DNA of 64,000 nucleotides from Sipunculus nudus (Eukaryota; Annelida; Sipuncula; Golfingiida; Sipunculidae). Below the pieces are notes generated by a model. That model was not told where the DNA came from and ran no database searches. It saw nothing but the letters and a program-made list of their open reading frames with translations. Shown in pieces: positions 23,131 to 36,429 of this stretch (position 1 is the first letter of the stretch; every line of letters begins with the position of its first letter). Made by a program: the position numbers and the translations under genes. The stretch spans positions 10,284,839 through 10,348,838 of the forward strand of contig CM049316.1 in NCBI GenBank assembly GCA_026874595.1. Reading direction: 5' to 3'.

Positions 23131-26100
23131 GTAGGCCTGGATTCCATTCATTCATTCCATAACAAGGTTTATTTTTATCGGGCCCCGAGCGAGCTTGACA
23201 TTTGAGTGAGGCCCCTACGTGCCCTAAGTTATTTATGACTGATATTCATTTTGATGTATTTCTGTCATTTTTTAGCAAACCATATACATGATTAACTTCT
23301 TTTTCAGAGCCAGCTGATCTTGGTTATGTAAGCCTGGTTTACCACTGATATAATTTCTCCCTATCAGCCCCCCCCCTTCCTTTCCAATTTACAGTTTGCA
23401 GATAAAATTGCTTGGTTTATTAGAGAACTAATTATTAAGCTCCTGTTGATAAATATCCAGGGTAGTAATAAAGCAACATTTTAATGCATTAGTCCATCAA
23501 GAACTTTTTTCAACAGGATTTTCATTGCACAATATGTATACATGTACAGTGTCTGTTTCTGCTCAAAGTTAAATCATTTTTGTCTGCTTCTGACCATGTT
23601 TCCAGTAGTTTGTGTTGCAAGAAGGTCAAATTTCATTTTTGGCACAATGCCAAGGATGGTTATGTAATATGTAAACAAATTTGTCTCATCAGCTGATTGA
23701 CATCTGTTATCTGTTGTCAATCAGTGCTTAATTACCTAATCACACAATTTTTTTGACAGGGTGCTGCATTGAAGAGTTTTATTGATGCAAAGCAAATATA
23801 CTCTTAATTACATGTTATTACTCACTCATTCTTTATTGGGCAATCAGTTAAAAAAATTAACTGAGTCAGTTATGGATTTTTTGCCAGTTCTGGATAATTA
23901 GGTATCTGGAAGGTGTTTACTGCGTGTGAATAAGAACTTGCATCACTGGAGATTAATCCAGCCATTTTCTTAATTTGGATATTAAGTAATGTTTCAAAGT
24001 TCCAGGTTTCATATTTGATGCCTCTTCATTCACTTTTGCTTTTTAAAAGGGCAAGTTTATTTAGCCCTCTAGGACATTTAAGTATTTAAAATTCAAGTAT
24101 TTTGACCCATTTTGTTTGAAATGTCATCTTTCCTGTAGCTGTGACCCAACATTTGTTATAAACAATCATATTGACCAGAGATAGCTAAATTCATAATTTT
24201 AAGTGGTCTGATGACTCTGATCCCAGTTGATCCTTGGTGATTAATATGTATTATGAACCAAGTTGAATGTAACTCTGCACACACATACACACTTTCACAT
24301 GTTCTGAGTGCATGTGAACAGTGCTCTGCCAGCTGGTTTGACCAGTTAGTATGCAGATAAAAATTTCTGTGGTTTGCTCTGCATCACAGCAGGTCTCTCT
24401 TTTATGTCCTGCCAGATTGAAAGGAACAGTTCTCAGCGTGGTCTTATTACCAGCCACAAAATCTTAGCCTCATACTGACAGGTCCTTCTGTACCTATGTC
24501 ATTATGGCATTACCAGCGTCAGAGTGCCTGTACATCCTGCCTTGGTGACCACACTGTAATGCTCAATGAGGATGCAGATATTTTTGTCATTTTTAACTTC
24601 ACCCGGTGACCTACATAAATCAGACTAGGAGTTGGCTTTCTTTGTATACTTTCCAAAACACCTACTGTGTGTGTGAAAAGTTATATATTAACTCAGCATA
24701 TTGGTTAATCCCACCGCGTATTTGTTGGTTTTCTGAATGCATGAATACAAGTTGGCTCCCACAAGTTACTGGACGATGGCCAACTTTTACACTTAACAGG
24801 AAATGATTCATTGCCTTACAGACTAAGTTTTAGTTTGGTTTGAGAGATCACAATGTTATCTCTTGTTTTAATCCATCACCAATAGCTTTATGTTAAGATT
24901 ATGGGAGCCCTGTTTACCACATTATCAATTAATGCAACATATATGGATGTAAATTCCCCCATATGGCTTACATCATGAGTCAAGTTACTCTTGCCAGTCC
25001 AGTGTTTTACCCAGAGGTTTGCTCAGTTTTTCCCAAGCTTATTCCCATGTTCATTTGCTATTATACAGCATAACTAAAGCTTCGTTTCTGTTTGATTGGT
25101 CCAATTAAGTACCAGGTACCCACATTTTATGGATATTGGTAGCAAACCAAGTTGCTCTGACCATATCAAAACCTGTGTATAAAGAGCAATTTACCACTCA
25201 CACTTTATTTGAAATTATTTCATGTTTGGGCCAAACAGTTTGGCTGTGCAGATCACATCACTCTTATCAGTAGGATTAAGAAGTAGGGGTAAAACCCAGG
25301 AAACCTGGGTAATATATGGGTAAAACCTATTTTACCCAGCCCAGGTTTTAACTGGTTAAACACAGGCTATTCCCTAATGCTGAGTAAAATCTTCGAACCC
25401 TCTGGCGGACTACATAAATGCCTACTGGATCATCTATTCACGGCTACTTCTATACCTGTACACAGGTTTATTGGTGTAACTTGTGAAAAATTACAACATT
25501 TAAATTTCTTGTTTTACTTGAGAAAGCTTGCACCTTAATTACTATGGTATTTAAGAGCTTGTGAAACAGCAGGTGTCTAGACGAAGAAACCATCTAACCT
25601 TGAAAGTGCTATGCTTGCAACGCAGGACTCCACTGATGACTGTGGTGTTTATTGTACAAATTGTCACTTATAATAGCATTAGTAGCTGGTGAAAGCATAA
25701 TTAAGATAGCAAGCCAAGGTAAAGGATTTTATGAATTGATCAATAAATCAATTGGTCATCATCTAATTAAGGTGCTGTTATTACTTTAACCATAAATGCT
25801 GATAAGCTTAATTAAAATGACAGAGAATGTGTATTTGCTCAGAATTAAGGTGAGATCGATGTCCAGTTACTCCATCATAATTTGATACCATGACAGGAAC
25901 TGCCAGGCAGATTTTAATCCAAACACGTTAATGGGGCACATAGTCTAACATCCAAAAAGAAAATGAAGTTGGAGCATTCCCTGTATATAAATTGTTGACT
26001 AACTTCCAGACTTTGCTTCAGCATGGGTCATGTAGTATGCGGAGTTACAGGCCTATTGAGCACTGCTGTACATAATATGAATGAATAACATACAAAACTT

Positions 26101-29100
26101 TTGCTGTCTGGAATATTACGATGAGACCAAATGCTAATTAGTTATACACAACAATTTTCCTATCAGTAGTAATTTGAATAATTTTAACAACTGTGTGAAG
26201 ACATTTTGTGACCCTTTGAACAGAGAAGGGGACTCTTTCCAATTAAGTCTCATCAGTAATGTGTGTATCGAGATGTAGAGAGAAAACCATGAGTGATGGG
26301 TGTATCATGACAGGACAGGTAGAGAAAGGTGTGTACTCATGAAACAGGAAGTTGTCGTGCACAACACAAGCAGAGGATGGAAATTTGTCTTTTTGCAAAT
26401 AATGATGAAAAATAAAAATGCCAACTGATTATTATCATTATTTTTATAAACAGCACTTCGTGGATCCCCTGGACCGAGTGGTTTCATGGGAAATGAATAA
26501 GTTAAATTTCTTAGCTTTTCGCCATTGGTATTTATGAAGTGAAGATAAAGAAAAGTCTAGAGAAAGGCAGTCCCTACAAAAAAGTGGTATTGCTCATTGT
26601 TTGCCAGCTTTGCTAGTAATGACTCTAAAAGCATGAATTATTTTTTTTATTACCATGCAAAGTCTTCTTTTTTAGTTTTCAGTGCTCCACTGACACCGCA
26701 GAGTGGTTTAGAATGAGTTCTATATAAATCATGTCATCTTTCAATAGATAGCTGTTTGCTAAAGGTGCAAAGACTGTTCTGAATGGCTGAAATTGCCTCC
26801 AGTAATATGACTAATTGGTGGTGATATACAAGTTTTGCTTGTCTGAACTTATTTCCTGTCAAGGCTTTGGCCTTAAACAATAAATACCTAGTGTCAGGGA
26901 CAATAAATACATAGTGTCAGGAACAGAGATCATTTAAAAATGAATTGTTTCGTTTTTAAAAATCAAATTTCTCATACCTGATTCAAAAAGCCTAACTTTG
27001 TTATATTGTTTGTTGATGCATTAGTCTTCACTGAGGCTTAAAATAAACTCAGTCATCACAGTTTATATTCTTAATCTTATTTTAACTTCAGAAATGTGGT
27101 TTATATCCGCTCAGTTTTTGCAATAAAAAACACTGGTTGTAAAGCTTCAATGAAATTTAGTCAGTCATGCTTGTCTTAAAGAGTGTCTGGACGGAGGTCA
27201 AAGTAAGTTTTGTTATTCCTTCATGTGGACGATTAAGCATTCTCTATTTATTATTATAATTAATAAAAAATTAAGTAATATGATCAATGTTTGGCCACTG
27301 AGTGTTTTAACTCCCATCGAAACACTAATATTATCCACCAATATTATCCATTCTCCATACTTTATGCATCTCACTTCTTAATTTTGATTATCTAATCAAA
27401 TAGGTAAATCAGGACAGATCAGCCAGACATAACATCTGACTATAATATGCAATCAGAAGTTCTCAAGTCAGTCATACTGGTAGCTATTAAATTCCAGATG
27501 TTTCCTTAGGTTTGCATTAAAATAAGTGTGATATTAAAATTCAGTGTGAATTTTAATAAATCCTAAAATTCATGAATCTTCCAGTAAAAGTTTAATTTAA
27601 TGAACCTTTTGAGTTTGACAGATACAAAAGATTTAATATGGAATGGATTCAAATTGATCGAATTAAATAAAATATAAGGTTTATAATTCCTCAGTACCCA
27701 GGTATTGTGTTTATGTGTATTCAATAGTTTTGAATGCTAAATGGCAATGCTGATTTAAGCATGTCAAATGATTCTGCTGTGTCGGCAGTTTTGATTGGGA
27801 AACCAGCTCAAGGTTGATTATGTACACTTGTACAGATAAGAGGAGTCTCATACCACAAGGTACAAAACGGTAGCCAGCCAGAGTTGTTGATAAACCTACA
27901 GGTACTAATGGGATCAAAGTACTCACATGATGTTGTTTAATGCCCGGCAGAGAATTTCCCTGATACCACAGGGATTGAAAATGTGTGTCCCATGGGCTCA
28001 GTGCTTGTACTTTCATAATATCCAGGCCTCATATTTTGGGAAAGTTACAGGTGCACTGTGCCTGAAGAAATGTTAATTGTGTACTTTTGCTTAGTCATGT
28101 GATTCTATCTAGAGGGTTTCAGTTTATTTACATGCTGCTGACATGAATGAAGTCCTGCATTAATTCTGTATTGAAATGACACTTGATGTCTTTATCTTCT
28201 AATAATGTAACTAATGTAATATGTATGGGTAAAAGACCATAAGTTCAAAGTTTACATTTGCAGATTTGCAGTGTGTACACAGTAATGAAGTAAATTAAAT
28301 CATGTTTTCTTCAGGTAAGGGTTTTGGTTTCCCATCATCCCATGTGAGACTTAAAATTTTTGTTTCAAATCCCCAAGATCTGTATTAGACAATCCATAAA
28401 AAAAAATCGATCTACTTTTCACCTCATTTAGTGATGTTATTTTACTAGTTGGTGGAGATTAACTACTAATTAATAATTAGAATTAAACCTTACAATGATG
28501 ATGTCAATGTGTTTAAATGTCCCTATTAATATTGTTAACATGTATCATAGACCTTATGGTTTTCAACTCTGAGCCAGATTGGGAACATTTTCAAACTCCA
28601 GTCAGGGTTGCACAAACTGACTTCTTACATGCAGATGAAATTGACTTCAGTTCTAAGCAAAGCAAGTTTCATGTTTTGGCACTTTACTGTGTATATTTAG
28701 CTGCAGGTTAGGTCAGAGCAGACACATTAAAACTTGTGGTTAACTTACACCTGTAACCCACTGTATAGTTAGACACTGAGCAGATCTCACCAAAAAGATC
28801 AGCTACATTCCCATTTGTTGGTTCCTTTTTATATTAACAAAAAGCATGCTGTATAATTTTGTAATAAAATCCAAATGAGAAATCAGCTGATCTGTCAGGA
28901 GCTAGTAGGAATCTTATCAGGCAGCTATCACTTTATTTCTGTAGTAACTTCTAGTAAGGAGTTACATTACACAGGAAAAGTTCTTAACAATATTTATACA
29001 AGTGTTACATGATAATGAAGTTAATTTATATCGATTCTTCTGTTTTGTGAGCAGTACCGATATACAGATTGCAACATTCATTAAATCACAGATATGTAGG

Positions 29101-31794
29101 GCTTTTGCCTACACCCAGAACACACAGGTCTACACCTTGTGTGTACAAACACCCTGCACAAGGCAGAGATCACAAATTAGCGCTATCAGATCACTCTCAG
29201 ATTGCTCTCAGCAGTCTCCTGCCTCAAGCATGTTAGTGTATGTTTTTATCAAGCCCTGGCTTAGTACTTTATAATAAAACTATAATTATAACTCTGTATT
29301 ACATGCCCCTGCCAAAATGTTCCTGTCAATAAAGTTTTGTTTACATATCACCAAAAAACTGATGCAAGGGCCTATGGTACATGTTTTCCATGATTACATG
29401 TTCCAGTTGTTGCCCTCAGTTTACAGCTGTCAAATGTGAATGAAGCCATAAAATTCACTGGGTAACATTGGGAATTAGTCTGTAGGTTGTTTGTATAGAC
29501 CAGTGTCCGTGGCCAAGAGCTGTATCCTACTAATATTTGAGGATTGGCTATGGTCTTAAAAAGTGTTATTCTGCTCTAAACTTTGCTTATACACGTCCCC
29601 TTGACCCCTTCCCACTAGACTCTTTCCCAGATAGCTTGTCTTGAAACGGTCTCCAGAGTAATTTTGTGTCACATTATTTCACCCTTATCAAACCCTGACA
29701 GGTGTATTTCAACCATTGAAACTTAGGTGTCTTTGGTTGCATGTCAGCATTATGATTATACTGCTTGTAGTAAAATACAGAACCTCTGTGCAGAGTGCCA
29801 GTGTTTTTGAGTTGAAACCATGATATCTGTGAAGATTGCATGAAACTTGATGAAATTTTATATGTTAATTTTTAGGTGATTTAAGACTAGTAGTAGTAAT
29901 TTAATATATATAATAATATACTCAAGTTATCAAATTTAATTATGTTTGTTACCTGTTTGAAAAAGTAGGTTTATAAATTCATTTAAAATTCTTAAAATAA
30001 TATCCAACTGTTTAAAATGGTCAGGGACAAGTTATTATTAGCCCAAGTCTTCTGGATTTCCCTTAAATATATAAACACAGGGTAAAGAACAGTCCAGCAG
30101 TCTTGATCTCAAGTCAAGACATAGAGCCAAGTTAGTTGAGCATTCACTATTTTCTTTCACTTTTAGGCTGTGATGGGGTTTTAACAGACAACCTCCACTA
30201 TAGGCCAATGTCAGTGCTCCACATTGAGAGTTAACCAATTGTCTGTGGCAGATTAAACTAAGAGTTCCAGAACTCAAAGTCTGGCTCAGTCCAGCACAAA
30301 CCTTAACTCAAAGGCCTGGATCATATTCCTAATCTTCAGTTATCCAGTTTCTTTCTTGGAAAAATAAAATGATATTGATACCTCTCTATCTTAATTTACC
30401 TGTATGTTTTTCTGTGGGAATACTAAAGAAGGATATTATAAACAAACAAACAAACATTTGGACATATTTATTGTCTAACATGCTATAAATGATATGCAAC
30501 AAAATCATGTTGAACAAAGTTGGAGTTTGTGGCCACTATCTCTGATTTTTTTAAAGTAAAATTTAATATTGTCAACTGCTATTCACACTCCTTTGAGTGT
30601 CATGTTGTTGCAATGATAGTATTAGGCAAATACATGTACTTGCAAAAGCCCTGGATCCATGTATTAACCATGGGGCTAAGTCAATAAGGATAAGTTATTA
30701 AATCATGTTTTCATATAGTTTACTTAAATAATATAAAGTTACTTAATTATTGACCTTTACTCCATCTTTTAGTACAAACCCAGCTCAAAAAACAAGATGG
30801 TCCACTCTCATGTTCTCATAAAAGTTAAGCTATATCCCGAACACCCAGCAAAATAAAAACCACGGTCCATTGATTGAGCAGAATTCTCTGAGGTAACAAG
30901 TTGATGCCTGTATGTCACTATTCTCTGTTAATGACACACTCTGCCGGTTGTGGTTTTGTACTGTTAAGCGGTGTCCCATGCCATGTGATGCTTTATATCA
31001 GCTGATTTGTATCTTCACTGTATTACTATTACTCCATTGTTGTAACTACTACCTGTAGTAGGAGATCTATCAAGCAATACATGAAAATCTATCAAAGTAC
31101 ACTTTAAAGTTAACATTTTTATTTGCTTTTTCATTTAAATTTTCTTATTATGAATACCCATAAAGCCTGACTTAGGACTTCAAAGACCGCTATTGGTCCT
31201 GGTGATGAAGTAGTTCTCATGCCTGTCTATAGAGCATTGCAGGTGTGGGTTATTTCTTCTATATATAAAGACAGGTATCAGCATATGATGGACTACTCAG
31301 GATTTTGTTGAAATCATTTGGAAGACTATGACTGAGAGAGGTAAACATTCTGGGAAGTGGCATCAGGCTTACCTTGGCCTCAATCAAGGGCTGGGATGTT
31401 TATGATGCAAGGGACTGGAATGAAAAGTTGTCACAAGGCACTGGAATGACATTGACAAGTTGTTAGATAAGCAATGTCCCTCTGCCCTGGAGGAACCAAT
31501 GGCATACCAGGGTATCCTGTTCCAAACTCAGGCTTGGCTGGCCCAGGGTAACATGTCAGGTACATTGCTGCCAGGAAAGATGGGGAATCCTCCATGTCCC
31601 TATCAACCTTATATGTAGCATATATGTGTTGATTCCCCATAAACCTTTCTAACACTGTGGATGAAAGGGGCACGGAGGATCACCAACTGAAGACACACTC
31701 CCAAAATGCATCCAGGACTCACAGTGTGCACATTCATTCAGATGCATCTGCCTACCCTGGATGCATCTACATGCTAAGGATGCATATGCACTGT

Positions 31795-34700
31795 TGACAA
31801 CGACAGTGCTAGCCTCTTGGAGTAGTTTGTGGCGGCAGCACTGCCGACGACGACAGTCACAGCAAAGCTGCCTCCCTGATGGTTCTGCCAATGACGACGA
31901 CGACGACAGTGCTGGCCTCTTGGAGTAGTTTGTGGCGGCAGCACTGCCGACGACGACAGTCACAGCAAAGCTGCCTCCCTGATGGTTCTGCCAATGACGA
32001 CAACGACGACAGTGCTGGCCTCTTGGAGTAGTTTGTGTCGGCAGCACTGCCAACGATGACAGTCACAGCAAAGCTGCCTCCCTGATGGTTCTGCCAATGA
32101 TGATGACGACGACAGTGCTGGCCTCTTGGAGTAGTTTGTGACGGCAGCACTGCTGATGACGACAGTCACAGCAAAGCTGGCTCCCTGTTGGTTCTTACAA
32201 TGACGACGAGGACGACAGTGCTGGCTTCTTGGAGTAGTTTATGGCGGCAGCACTGCCGACGACGACATTCACAGCAAGCTTACTCCCTGATGGTTCTGCC
32301 AATGACGACGACGACAGTGCTGGCCTCTTGGAGTAGTTTGTGGCGGCAGCACTGCCCACAACGACAGTCACAGCAAAGCTTACTCCCTGATGGTTCTGCC
32401 AATGACGACGACGACGACGACAGTGCTGGCTTCTTAGAGTAGTTTGTGGCGGCAGCACTGCCAACGACGACAGTCACAGCAAAGCTGCCTCCCTCTTGGT
32501 TCTGCCAATGACGACGACGACGACGACAGTGCTGGCCTCTTGGAGTAGTTTGTGGCGGCAGCACTGCCGACGAAGACAGTCACAGCAAAGCTGCCTCCCT
32601 CTTGGTTCTGCCAATGACGACGACGACGACAGTGCTGGCTTCTTGGAGTAGTTTGTGGCGGCAGCACTGCCAAGGACGACAGTCACAGCAAAGCTGCCTC
32701 CCTCATGATTCTGCCAATGACGACAACGACGACGACAGTGCTGGCCTCTTGGAGTAGTTTGTGGCGGCAGCACTGCCGGCGACGACAGTCACAGCAAAGC
32801 TGCCTCCCTGATGGTTTTGCCAATGACGACGACGACAGTGCTGGCCTCTTGGAGTAGTTTGTGGCGGCAGCACTGCCGACGACAACAGTCACAGCAAAGC
32901 TGCCTCCCTGATGGTTCTGCCAATGACGACGACGAGGACGACAGTGCTGGCCTCTTGGAGTAGTTTGTGTCGGCAGCACTGCCGACGACGACAGTCACAG
33001 CAAAGCTGCCTCCCTGATGGTTCTGCCAATGACGACGACGACGACAGTGCTGGCCTCTTGGAGTAGTTTGTGGCGGCAGCACTGCCGACGACGACAGTCA
33101 CAGCAAAGTTTACTCCCTGATGGTTCTGCCAATGACGACGACGACAGTGCTGGCTTCTTGGGGTAGTTTGTGGCGGCAGCACTGCCGACGACGACAGTCA
33201 CAGCAAAGCTGCCTCCCTGATGGTTCTGCCAATGACGACGACGACGACGACAGTTCTGGCTTCTTGGAGTAATTTGTGGCGGCAGCACTGCCAACGACGA
33301 CAGTCACAGCAAAGCATACTCCCTGATGGTTCTGCCAATGATGACGACGACGACGACAGTGCTGGCCTCTTGGCGTGGTTTGTGGCGGCAGCACTGCCGA
33401 CGACGAAAGTCACAGCAAAGCTTACTCCCTGTTGGTTCTGCCAATGACGACGACGACGACAGCGCTAGCCTCTTGGAGTAGAAAGTTTACTCCCTCTCGG
33501 TTCTGCCAATGACGGCGACAACAGTGCTGGCTTCTTGGGGTAGTTTGTGGCGGCAGCACTGCCGACAACGACAGTCACAGCAAAGCTGCCTCCCTGATGG
33601 TTCTGCCAATGACGACGACGACGACGACAGTTCTGGCTACTTGGAGTAGTTTGTGGCGGCAGCACTGCCGACGACGACAATCACAGCAAAGCTTACTCCC
33701 TGATGGTTCTGCCAATGACGACGACGACGGCAGTGCTGGCCTCTTGGAGTGGTTTGTGGCGGCAGCACTGCCGACGACGACAGTCACAGCAAAGCTTACT
33801 CCCTGTTGGTTCTCCCAATGATGACGACGACGACAGCGCTGGCCTCTTGGAGTAGTTTGTGGCGGCAGCACTGCCGACGACCACAGTCACAGCAAAGCTT
33901 ACTCCCCGATGGTTCTGCCAATGACGACGACGACAGTGCTGGCCTCTTGCAGTAATTTGTGGCGGCAGCACTGCCGACGACGACAGTCACAGCAAAGTTT
34001 ACTCCCTCTTGGTTCTGCCAATGACGACGACGACAGTGCTGGCTTCTTGGGGTTATTTGTGGCGGCAGCACTGCCGACGACGACAGTCACAGCAAAGCTT
34101 ACTCCCTGATAGTTCTGCCAATGACGACGACAGTGCTGGCCTCTTGGAGTGGTTTGTGGCGGCAGCACTGCCGACGACGACAGTCACAGCAAAGCTTACT
34201 CCCTGTTGGTTCTGCCAATGACGATGACGACGACGACAGCGCTGGCCTCTTGGAGTAGAAAGTTTACTCCCTCTCGGTTCTGCCAATGACGACGACGACA
34301 GTGCTGGCTTCTTGGGGTAGTTTGTGGCGGCAGCACTGCCGACGACAACAGTCACAGCGAAGCTGCCTCCCTGATGGTTCTGCCAATGACGACGACGACA
34401 GTTCTGGCTTCTTGGAGTAGTTTGTGGCGGCAGCACTACCGAGGACGACAATCACAGCAAAGCTTACTCCCTGATGGTTCTGCCAATGACGATCACAACG
34501 ACGACAGTGCTGGCCTCTTGGAGTAGTTTGAGGCGGCAGCACTGCCTACGACGACAGTCACAGCAAAGCTGTCTCCCTGCTGGTTCTGCTAATGACGACG
34601 ACGACGACAGTGTTGGCCTCTTGGAGTAGTTTGTGGCGGCAGCACTGCAGACGACGACAGTCACAGCAAAGCTGCCTCCCTGTTGGTTCTGCCAATGACG

Positions 34701-36429
34701 ACGACGACGACAGTGCTGGCTTCTTGGAGTAGTTTATGGCGGCAGCACTGCCGACGACGACAGTCACAGCAAAGCTTACTTCCTGATGGTTCTGCCAACG
34801 ACGACGATGACAGTGCTGGCCTCTTGGAGTAGTTTGTGGCGGCAGCACTGCCGACGACGACAGTCACAGCAAAGCTTACTCCCTGATGGTTCTGCCAATG
34901 ATGACGACGACGACGACAGTGCTGGCTTCTTAGAGTAGTTTGTGGCGGCAGCACTGCCGACGACGACAGTCACAGCAAAGCTGCCTCCCTCTTGGTTCTG
35001 CCAATGATGACGACGACAGTGCTGGCTTCTTGGAGTAGTTTGTGGCGGCAGCACTGCTGACGACGACAGTCACAGCAAAGCTGCCTCCCTCTTGGTTCTG
35101 CCAATGACGACGACGACGACGACAGTGCTGGCTTCTTGGAGAAGTTTGTGGCGGCAGCACTGCCGAAGACGACAGTCACAGCAAAGCTGCCTCCCTCTTG
35201 GTTCTGCCAATGACGACGAGGACGAAGACAGTGCTGGCCTCTTGGAGTATTTTGTGGCGGCAGCACCGCCGACGACAACAGTCACAGCAAAGCTGCCTCC
35301 CTGCTGGTTCTGCCAATGACGACGAGGACGACAGTGCTGGCCTCTTGGAGTAGTTTGTGGCGGCAGCACTGCCGACGACGACAGTCACAGCAAAGCTGCC
35401 TCCCTGTTGGTTCTGCCAATGACGACGACGACGACAGTGCTGGCTTCTTGGAGTAGTTTATGGCGGCAGCACTGCCGACGATGACAGTCACAGCAAAGCT
35501 TACTCCCTGATGGTTCTGCCAATGACGACGACGACAGTGCTGGCCTCTTGGAGTAGTTTGTGGCGGCAGCACTGCCGACAACGACAGTCACAGCAAAGCT
35601 TACTCCCTGATGGTTCTGCCAATGACGACGACGACGATGACAGTGCTGGCTTCTTGGAGTAGTTTGTGGCGGCAGCACTGCCGACGACGACAGTCAGAGC
35701 AAAGCTTACTCCCTGATGGTTCTGCCAATGACGACGACGACGACAGTGCTGGCCTCTTGGAGTAGTTTGTGGCGGCAGCACTGCCGACGACGACAGTCAC
35801 AGCAAAGCTGCCTCCCTGATGGTTCTGCCAATGACGACGACGACGACGACAGTTCTGGCTTCTTGGAGTAGTTTGTGGCGGCATCACTGCCGACGACGAC
35901 AATCACAGCAAAGCTTACTCCCTGATGGTTCTGCCAATGACGACGACGACAGTGCTGGCTTCTTGGAGTGGTTTGTGGCGGCAGCACTGCCGACAACGAC
36001 AGTCACAGCAAAGCTTACTCCCTGATGGTTCTGCCAATGATGACGACGACAACGACAGTGCTGGCTTCTTGGAGTAGTTTGTGGCGGCAGCACTGCCGAC
36101 AACGACAGTCACAGCAAAGCTGCCTTCCTCTTGGTTCTGCCAATGACGACGACGACTACAACAGTGCTGGCTTCTTGGAGTAGTTTGTGGCGGCAGCACT
36201 GCAGATGACGACAGTCACAGCAAAGCTGCCTCCCTCTTGGTTCTGCCAATGACGACGACGACGACGACAGTGCTGGCCTCTTGGAGTAGTTTGTGGTGGC
36301 AGCACCGCCGACGACGACAGTCACAGCAAAGCTGCCTCCCTGATGGTTCTGCCAATGATGATGACGACGACAGTGCTGGCCTCTTGGAGTAGTTTGTGGC
36401 GGCAGCATTGCCGACGACAACAGTCACAG
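31795..36429. repeat. GAC-rich minisatellite, about 45 units of ~100 bp
   Basis: Each unit contains AGTGCTGGCCTCTTGGAGT, then AGTTTGTGGCGGCAGCACTG, then GACAGTCACAGCAAAGCT, a 'ccctgatggttctgcc' block, and a variable (GAC)n run. Most length variation comes from the GAC run. Units come in families: 'gcctccctgatgg', 'ttactccctgatgg', 'gcctccctcttgg' and 'ccctgttgg'. AGTGCTG and CAGCACT within each unit are inverted partners, so every unit can form a hairpin. Unit lengths are usually not multiples of three, so the minus-strand frame shifts from unit to unit and stops after about three units. The array is therefore not coding. Confidence 0.95.

Noticed and set aside
23761-23807. Possible exon after 'ttttttgacag' in intron 1
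   Set aside because: It reads only about 15 codons to a stop, with no donor and no family similarity.
31795-36429. CRISPR-like appearance of regular repeats with variable parts
   Set aside because: The variable part is only GAC copy number and the context is an animal intron; there are no unique spacers. The 23-bp array at 61083 is likewise a plain satellite.
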